In this document: positions 58,712-64,000 of the stretch, one piece after another
Position numbering within the stretch: position 1 is the first letter of the stretch
Layout: the number at the start of each line of letters is the position of its first letter
Assembly (NCBI GenBank): GCA_959018755.1
Contig: CAUEMA010000007.1
Coordinates: forward strand, 1 to 64,000
Length of the DNA: 64,000 nt
Reading direction: 5' to 3'
Origin: an uncultured Collinsella sp.
GTDB taxonomy: Bacteria; Actinomycetota; Coriobacteriia; Coriobacteriales; Coriobacteriaceae
Translations under genes and position numbers: made by a program
The notes under the pieces: generated by a model
Databases searched by the model: none
What the model was told of the DNA's origin: nothing
Seen by the model: the letters and a program-made list of their open reading frames with translations, nothing else

Positions 58712-59761
58712 ATGGACGTAACGTTCTCAACCTTCCTCGGCCAAATTGTGTCGAACCCAGTCCTTGCCGTCACCGTGATCCTCGCGCTCGGCGCCATCTT
58801 CGTCAATGGATGGACCGACGCGCCCAACGCCATCGCGACCTGCGTCACTACGCGTTGCATGCCCGCCCGCGCCGCCATTCTCATGAGCGCCGCATTCAAC
58901 TTCCTCGGCGTGCTCATCATGACGCACTTTAACGCGAGCGTCGCCAACACCATCTCACATATCGTCGACTTTGGCGGAAACAGCACCATGGCGCTCGCGT
59001 GCCTCTGCGCGGCGCTGTTCTCCATCGTCGTCTACGGTGCCACGGCATCGCGTTTTGGCATCCCCACCTCGCAAAGCCACAGCCTTATCGCCGGCCTGAC
59101 CGGTGCCGCCATCGCCCTCGGCGGCGCGAGCAGCGTCAACGTCCACGAGTGGATGAAGGTCATCTACGGCCTGGCGCTCTCCATCGGCCTGGGTTTTGTC
59201 ATGGGCTGGGTCCTGTGCAAGCTCGTCTCGATTCTTTTCGCCGCCGCCAACAGACGACGTGCCAATGTCTTTTTTAAATACGCTCAGATCGCGAGCGCTG
59301 CGGCCATGAGCTTTATGCACGGCGCGCAGGATGGACAGAAGTTCATCGGCGTGCTCTTTTTAGGCGTGGCCTTCGCCAGCGGGCAGACGAGCGTCGGCGA
59401 CGCCGGCATCCCCATCTGGATCATGCTGCTGTGCTCGGCCACCATGGGCATCGGCACCAGCGTGGGCGGCGAGCGCATCATCAAGTCCGTCGGCCAGAGC
59501 ATGGTTAAGCTCGAGAAGTATCAGGGCTTCTCTGCCGACCTCGCGGGCGCCGCGAACCTGCTACTTGCCACCCTTACCGGCATCCCCGTGTCCTCCACGC
59601 ACATCAAAACCTGCGCCATCATGGGCGTCGGCGCCGTCAAGCGCCTCTCGGCCATCAACTTCGGCGTGGTCAAGGACATGATGTTCACCTGGTTCTTCAC
59701 CTTCCCCGCCTGCGGACTCATCAGCTTTGTCATGGCCAAGCTGTTCATGATGTTCCTCTAG
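58712..59761 (+). CDS. pit: Inorganic phosphate transporter, PiT family
   Basis: The 349-aa protein has about ten helices and the two inverted PiT signatures: FVNGWTDAPNAIATCVTTR near residue 30 and SFMHGAQDGQKFIGVLFLG near 198. It imports phosphate with a cation. The next gene encodes its usual DUF47 partner 67 bp downstream. Start ATG 58712. Confidence 0.93.
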   Translation: MDVTFSTFLGQIVSNPVLAVTVILALGAIFVNGWTDAPNAIATCVTTRCMPARAAILMSAAFNFLGVLIMTHFNASVANTISHIVDFGGNSTMALACLCAALFSIVVYGATASRFGIPTSQSHSLIAGLTGAAIALGGASSVNVHEWMKVIYGLALSIGLGFVMGWVLCKLVSILFAAANRRRANVFFKYAQIASAAAMSFMHGAQDGQKFIGVLFLGVAFASGQTSVGDAGIPIWIMLLCSATMGIGTSVGGERIIKSVGQSMVKLEKYQGFSADLAGAANLLLATLTGIPVSSTHIKTCAIMGVGAVKRLSAINFGVVKDMMFTWFFTFPACGLISFVMAKLFMMFL

Positions 59762-59828
59762 CCACGCTGAGCGTCCATCCGGACCGCAATACCTCGCCCA
59801 CCCGTCTTCGCCTCGAAAGGACCCACCC

Positions 59829-60452
59829 ATGGCAAAGAAACCCGATTCGTTCTACTTTGACAACTACGTCGCCTGCGCCGACCTTGCCGTCCAGGCCGCA
59901 GAGTTGCTCATCAAGATTTTTGAGAACTTTGACCCCGCGCAGATCCACGGCATGCTCGAGGAGATGCATGCGATTGAGCATGCGGCCGATAAGAAGCACC
60001 ATGAGCTCGAGGATGCCTTGCTCACTGCCTTTATCACCCCGCTTGAGCGCGAGGATCTGGATCTGATGAGCTGCTCGCTCGACACCGTGCTCGACCGTAT
60101 CGAGGGCGTCGTGCAGCGCGTCTACTTCACTAACATCCAGAGCATCCATCCCGATGCCATCGTCATCGCCCACAAGGTGACCGACGCCTGCCGCGCTATG
60201 AAGGACCTGATGGTCGAGCTTCCCAATTACCGCAAGTCCAAGACCCTGCGCGAGCTCGTCATCCAGATCAACACCATCGAGTCCGAGGCTGACGAGCTCT
60301 ACATCAACGCCATGCGCAACCTGCACGTCAACGGCAAGGACCCGCTCGAGGTCATCGCCTGGCGTGACGTCTACGCCTTTCTGGAGTACTGCGCCGACTG
60401 CTGCGAGAATGTGGCCGATGTCGTGGATTCGATTGTCATGAAGAACAGTTAA
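59829..60452 (+). CDS. PhoU-like DUF47 protein (Pit accessory)
   Basis: The 207-aa all-helical protein belongs to DUF47/PhoU_div: FYFDNYVACADLAVQAAELL, HAIEHAADKKHHELED and DVYAFLEYCADCCENVADVV, the ExxxD metal-binding layout. It forms an operon with pit and is thought to control its activity. GAAAGGACC precedes the ATG. Confidence 0.9.
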   Translation: MAKKPDSFYFDNYVACADLAVQAAELLIKIFENFDPAQIHGMLEEMHAIEHAADKKHHELEDALLTAFITPLEREDLDLMSCSLDTVLDRIEGVVQRVYFTNIQSIHPDAIVIAHKVTDACRAMKDLMVELPNYRKSKTLRELVIQINTIESEADELYINAMRNLHVNGKDPLEVIAWRDVYAFLEYCADCCENVADVVDSIVMKNS

Positions 60453-60476
60453 TTGGGGGTACATGTCCCACCGGTC

Positions 60477-60553
60477 GCGGGCCCGACCACTAATAACCTT
60501 TTTCACTCCGGCTGCAAGCAGAGTCGTTCAAAAGGTATTAGTGGTCGGGCCCG
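60477..60553. repeat. Foldback element after the pit operon
   Basis: GCGGGCCCGACCACTAATAA (60477-60496, running on to CCTTTT) pairs with 60530-60553 with one single-base bulge; the loop is about 27 nt. An outer GGGGGTAC/GTACCACC may extend it. It likely ends the pit transcript and resembles the foldbacks at 3.7 and 11.4 kb in design. Confidence 0.7.
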
Positions 60554-60737
60554 CTCCCTTAAGTACCACCATTGGGAACTTTGGCTGATAGTTTTAGCGC
60601 AATGGGGGTTTGGCTGAAGGGACCTTTGGTACCCGTTCGGACACTTTGGCCCTTGATGAGCGCTTGGCTGATTGCTGCTTTGGGTACTCTTTGGGTTACC
60701 TTGGATTTGTTTGATTTTTAATTGTTGGAGGGCTTGT

Positions 60738-61268
60738 ATGTCGTATTTGGATCTGGCTCGGTCTCGGTATTCTTGTCGTGAATTCCAGGATCGTTCTGTT
60801 GAGCAGGCTGTGGTGGATGCCATTGTTGAGGCTGGACGTATTGCTCCTTCTGCTTGTAATAATCATCCAACCCGTGTGATGGTGTTGGATACGCCTGAGC
60901 TTCTGGAGAAGGCAGCTGCTTGTCAGCCTCGGTTTGCTCGTGATGGGTCCATCTTTGGCGCTCCGCTCATCTTCCTCATTTGCAGCGTTACCGACGACGC
61001 TTGGGTTCGCCCCTATGACCAGATGAACTCCAGCGCTATCGACACCTCGATTGTTTGCGATCAGATGATGATGGAGGCCGAGGGGCAGGGCCTGGGAACG
61101 TGCTGGGTATGCCATTTTAAGCCCGAGGTAGCCCGCGAGCAGTTCGGCCTGCCCGAGGGCATCTATCCCTATCACATGCTCGTCTGCGGCTATCCTGCCG
61201 ACCGCATCGCCGATCCCGAGCATCGCGAAACCCGTACCATTCCCCTCTCCGACTTCCTCCTCAAGTAG
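60738..61268 (+). CDS. Nitroreductase family protein
   Basis: The 176-aa FMN enzyme begins MSYLDLARSRYSCREFQDRS, typical of small nitroreductases. GRIAPSACNNHPTRVMVLD near residue 40 and EGQGLGTCWVCHF near 117 hold the flavin. It would reduce nitro compounds or quinones with NAD(P)H. The first ~60 codons and the leader are T-rich and unlike the GC-rich neighbours. TTGGAGGG precedes ATG 60738. Confidence 0.9.
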   Translation: MSYLDLARSRYSCREFQDRSVEQAVVDAIVEAGRIAPSACNNHPTRVMVLDTPELLEKAAACQPRFARDGSIFGAPLIFLICSVTDDAWVRPYDQMNSSAIDTSIVCDQMMMEAEGQGLGTCWVCHFKPEVAREQFGLPEGIYPYHMLVCGYPADRIADPEHRETRTIPLSDFLLK

Positions 61269-61309
61269 TTTTTGGCACATACCCTAAAATCTACCTTTTA
61301 TCGCGCGTC

Positions 61310-61358
61310 CTTCGCCGAGTTCTGCCCTATCACATGCAGAGCTCGGCGTTTTGTTTCC
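61310..61358 (+). terminator. Nitroreductase terminator
   Basis: CGCCGAG/CTCGGCG stem followed by TTTTGTTT. Confidence 0.75.
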
Positions 61359-61375
61359 CAACCCGTATGCAGCCA

Positions 61376-61410
61376 CAAAAAAGGAGCCCGCAGGCGCGAG
61401 CTCCTCTTAA
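61376..61410 (-). terminator. divIVA terminator
   Basis: On the minus strand GAGGAGC/GCTCCTT is followed by TTTTTTGTG. Confidence 0.8.
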
Positions 61411-61434
61411 GGGCACTAGATTGTAGCTCTGGAG

Positions 61435-62112
61435 CTAGTCCAGGTCGTCGGCGGCAAAGTTGTCGATCGGGGCGAAGGGATCGGCCACGGGGACAACCGG
61501 ATCAGCGACAGGCAACGGCTCGGCGGCGGGAACGGTCACTGCAGGAGAAGCCGCAGAACCGACCGGCGTGGAGGCCATAAGATCGGCGGGGAAGGAATTC
61601 TGGGCATCGTCCATGAAGTGCTGGATGAGCTTGAGGTACTCGGCCTTGAACTCCTCACGGGAAGCCTTCAAACGGTCGATCTCCTCGAGCTCGGCCTGCT
61701 TCTCGGTCAGGGCCTGACGGATGACCTCGCGGGCCTTGGCGTCGGCTTCGTTGCGGATGCGCTCAGCGTTCTCGTTGGCGTCGTTGACGATGCCCTCGGC
61801 GGTCTGCTGGGCAGCGATCAGCGCAGCGGAGATCTGGCGCTCCTGAGCAGAGAAATCGGGTGCGGGAGCGGCCACGGGAGCGGCGGGAACGGCCTGCGCG
61901 GCAGCGTCCTGAGCCTGGGCAAGCTGAGCCTGCGTGTCGGCAAGCTGCTGCTCGGTGGCAGTCAGACGACCCTTAAGATCGACAATCTTGGCAAGCATAG
62001 CGTCAACCTCGGAGGACAGCGTCTCCAAAAAGACGTCGACCTCGGCGGGGTCATAGCCACGCTTGGCCTCAGAGAAAGTCTGAGCCTGGATGTCAGCAGG
62101 GGTAATAGCCAT
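61435..62112 (-). CDS. divIVA: DivIVA-domain protein
   Basis: The 225-aa protein has the DivIVA N-terminus MAITPADIQAQTFSEAKRGY then DPAEVDVFLETL, and coiled coils at about 30-60 and 90-150. The rest is Ala/Pro-rich and ends acidic (DNFAADDLD). It recruits cell-wall growth and division proteins to curved membrane. AAGGAG precedes the ATG. It is last in yggS-sepF-yggT-divIVA. Confidence 0.9.
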   Translation of the reverse strand: MAITPADIQAQTFSEAKRGYDPAEVDVFLETLSSEVDAMLAKIVDLKGRLTATEQQLADTQAQLAQAQDAAAQAVPAAPVAAPAPDFSAQERQISAALIAAQQTAEGIVNDANENAERIRNEADAKAREVIRQALTEKQAELEEIDRLKASREEFKAEYLKLIQHFMDDAQNSFPADLMASTPVGSAASPAVTVPAAEPLPVADPVVPVADPFAPIDNFAADDLD

Positions 62113-62174
62113 AACAAGTTCTCCTTTTTCATCGCCTCGGCGCCGGGCGCCCGACGTAAGTTACTGAGCCAGTA

Positions 62175-62456
62175 CTATACGAGTATACCTATAAGAAGCT
62201 GCAGAATCAGCCTCTGCACCAACTGCAACGCAATAATTGCAACGACCGGCGAAAAATCAACGCCGCCCATCGGCGGGATAAACCGACGAAACAGGTTGAG
62301 CCACGGACCGCAGACACTATCGAGCACCGCGGCGATATCCTGCAGCAGGCCGCCCTGCTTCATGGGAATCCACGTCATAAAGCAATAGACCACAATGAGC
62401 GTGGAATAGAAGTTGAACAGCGTGTTGACCAGCTGGACAATGGTGTAGATGTTGAT
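62175..62456 (-). CDS. YggT family membrane protein
   Basis: The roughly 93-aa protein has two hydrophobic segments: TIVQLVNTLFNFYSTLIVVY near the start and FSPVVAIIALQLVQRLILQL near the end, with the family block FRRFIPPMGGVDFSP. No ATG/GTG/TTG exists where the family starts: the frame back to the sepF stop has only ATT 62462 or ATC 62456, the latter 6 nt after GAGGAG. GTG 62393 would delete the first helix. I extend to ATC as the best guess. Confidence 0.65.
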   Translation of the reverse strand: MNIYTIVQLVNTLFNFYSTLIVVYCFMTWIPMKQGGLLQDIAAVLDSVCGPWLNLFRRFIPPMGGVDFSPVVAIIALQLVQRLILQLLIGILV

Positions 62457-62477
62457 GAGAATCTCCTCGTCTTGGGT

Positions 62478-63203
62478 TTACTTAAGGTAGCCGTCGGCAC
62501 GCAGCTTCTTGAGGTCCGAATCCTTGACCTCGCAGCCGGCGGGCAGCACCATAAACACGCGATCGCCCACCTCTTTGACCGTAGCGCCCAGGCCGCAGGC
62601 AAAGCCATAGCTAAAGTCCAGGACACGCTTGGCGACCTCGGTGCGAACGCCAACAAAAATCAGCGCAACGGGCTGCTTGGTGCGCACACGGCGGACAACG
62701 GTCTCGACATCGTCATAGCTCTCGGGACGCAGAACATAGGCAGGCAGCTGCGGCGTGGCGTTGATGATGTTGCTCGCATAGGCCGAAGCGTCGCTCGGCG
62801 CAGGAGCGGGCGCAGGTGCCGCGGCGCGGGCGCGAGCGCTCTCGGCATAGCTCGACGGCGTGTCGTAAGCGCCGGGACGATAGCCGCCTGCGACACTATC
62901 CTGAGAACGCGACGGCGGATTGTACGTCGTTGCATGACGGGAGTCATCGCCGACCAGCTGGCCGGAGCGCGTGTACACCGCGACCGACTCGGCCTCACCG
63001 CGGCGCGTCTGGCCCAGCAGGCCGTTACTCGGCTCGTCCTGGGTATAGAAGCCCTCACCCGAGGCACCGCTGTAGCCGTTGTTCTGATAGCCATCGTCGC
63101 AGCCGTCATCGTAGCCGTAGTCGTCATCCTGGCCATAGCCCTGGTCGTAACCCTGCTGGCCGCCAAGGTGCATCTTATTTTTAATCTCGTCAAGGAAGCC
63201 CAT
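62478..63203 (-). CDS. sepF: Cell division protein SepF
   Basis: The 241-aa protein has a membrane-binding N-terminus (MGFLDEIKNKMHLGG), a long Gly/Tyr/Asp-rich linker (15-150), and the SepF domain (about 155-235) with VETVVRRVRTKQPVALIFVG and FMVLPAGCEV. It anchors FtsZ and stabilises the ring. Confidence 0.93.
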   Translation of the reverse strand: MGFLDEIKNKMHLGGQQGYDQGYGQDDDYGYDDGCDDGYQNNGYSGASGEGFYTQDEPSNGLLGQTRRGEAESVAVYTRSGQLVGDDSRHATTYNPPSRSQDSVAGGYRPGAYDTPSSYAESARARAAAPAPAPAPSDASAYASNIINATPQLPAYVLRPESYDDVETVVRRVRTKQPVALIFVGVRTEVAKRVLDFSYGFACGLGATVKEVGDRVFMVLPAGCEVKDSDLKKLRADGYLK

Positions 63204-63263
63204 GGTTGTGTCCTCTCACGGTTTAGTGCAGGCGCTCTGTAAACCAGTGCGCACTTCAGAGCC

Positions 63264-64000
63264 CTATTTTACTGCAAACTCCGGGCTAAATACTACCCTG
63301 CCCAGGCGAACGAGCGTAGAGCCCTCCTCAAGGGCAGGCTCAAAGTCCTCGCTCATGCCACAAGAAAGCTCGGGCAGGCTCAGATCGGGATGCGCCGCCT
63401 CCAGCTCATCCCTCAGCTCTCGCAGCCCGGCAAAGGTGCGACGCGCCACATCCTTGTTCCCCCGAGGGGCCATAGCCATAAGCCCCTGCACACAAATTCC
63501 CTCAAGCTCCGCGAGCTCGCCGGCGGCGCCACGAATCTCATCGGGCGAAAAGCCACCCTTGGACTCCTCGCCGCTTACGTTAACCTCGATTAGCACCTGC
63601 TGGGGGCCGGGGAGCTCGCCCGCCTCAATCTTGCGGACCGCACGGCTCGAGATAGCCTGAGCCAAATGCAGCGAGCTTACCGAATGAATCAGCTCGGCCG
63701 AGCCCAGAACCGCATTGATCTTGTTGGTCTGCAGGTTGCCGATCATATCGAAGCGCACCTCGGGTAGCTCCGGATGCTCTGCGAGGCCCGCAAGCTTTCG
63801 AACGAGCTCCTGCGGGCGGTTCTCGGCAAAATGGCGATACCCCGCCTGAATAGCGGCAACGGCCTCATCGACGCCGACGGTCTTGGACACGGCAATCAAA
63901 CGCGCGGCATCGTGGGGCCTCCCAGCGCGATCGAGCGCGGCATAGAAACGCTCGAGTATCTGCTCGCGGCGAGCGCGCATCAAGTCCAAATAGTTATCCA
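63264..64000 (-). CDS. yggS: YggS family PLP-binding protein (partial)
   Basis: The frame runs off the window edge, so the N-terminus is not complete. It has LIAVSKTVGVDEAVAAIQAG with the PLP lysine, FAENRPQELVRK, FDMIGNLQTNKI and LSCGMSEDFEPALEEGSTLV. It maintains vitamin B6 homeostasis in the cytoplasm. In Gram-positive bacteria it is usually followed by sepF, as here. Confidence 0.92.
   Translation of the reverse strand, partial: DNYLDLMRARREQILERFYAALDRAGRPHDAARLIAVSKTVGVDEAVAAIQAGYRHFAENRPQELVRKLAGLAEHPELPEVRFDMIGNLQTNKINAVLGSAELIHSVSSLHLAQAISSRAVRKIEAGELPGPQQVLIEVNVSGEESKGGFSPDEIRGAAGELAELEGICVQGLMAMAPRGNKDVARRTFAGLRELRDELEAAHPDLSLPELSCGMSEDFEPALEEGSTLVRLGRVVFSPEFAVK

Overview
The window is high-GC bacterial chromosome, most consistent with a gut coriobacterium of the Collinsella type. 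This is inferred from gene content, codon usage and gene order; no 16S gene is present. Two chromosomal segments (1-20.1 kb and 55.1-64 kb) flank one intact-looking, roughly 35 kb siphovirus-type prophage (about 20.10-55.03 kb).

Left chromosome. In order: a YigZ-family protein, RNase P RNA (rnpB), rpsA, a HAD phosphatase, a CyuA-type cysteine desulfidase, rpiB, ndk, an arginine-biosynthesis block (argG, a 56-codon small gene, argH), a Cof-type HAD phosphatase, polA, an M18 aminopeptidase, yaaA, a small membrane protein, a TPP riboswitch with thiC, and thiD. Upstream of argG lies an unlisted 24-codon ORF with a strong ribosome-binding site and a run of arginine codons, followed by alternative RNA stems. 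It looks like an arginine-responsive leader peptide. Several intergenic gaps carry long foldback inverted repeats.

Prophage. It is read mostly leftwards: repressor/Cro-like control region (about 51.1-51.9 kb), early genes with a ParB-like protein and an internal tyrosine integrase (43.5-51.1 kb), an RNA polymerase sigma-like late regulator, a HicAB module, an insulated late-promoter region with eleven 10-bp-phased repeats, packaging (HNH, TerS, TerL), portal, a MuF-type minor head protein with a nuclease-like C-terminus, tRNA-Leu, scaffold, capsid, connectors, tail tube, frameshifted tail chaperone, tape measure, baseplate and tail fibre, then lysis (r1t-type holin and amidase endolysin) at the left end. 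The right end carries a lysogenic segment (an unknown 179-aa protein, a second HicAB) and the integrase.

The standout system is a tail-fibre shufflon at 22.98-25.70 kb. A dedicated tyrosine recombinase sits next to three silent, oppositely oriented C-terminal fibre cassettes. Each cassette is preceded by a copy of the 12-bp core ATTCCGTATCCC (one with a single change), and a fourth copy lies in frame inside the expressed fibre gene. Inversion between sites would swap the fibre tip.

Right chromosome. A run of alternating 15-bp repeats, a GDSL/SGNH hydrolase, a TIGR02452 (PARG-like) protein with an altered catalytic signature, a Bax-inhibitor-1 family membrane protein, a PiT phosphate transporter with its PhoU-like DUF47 partner, a nitroreductase, and the cell-division cluster yggS-sepF-yggT-divIVA.
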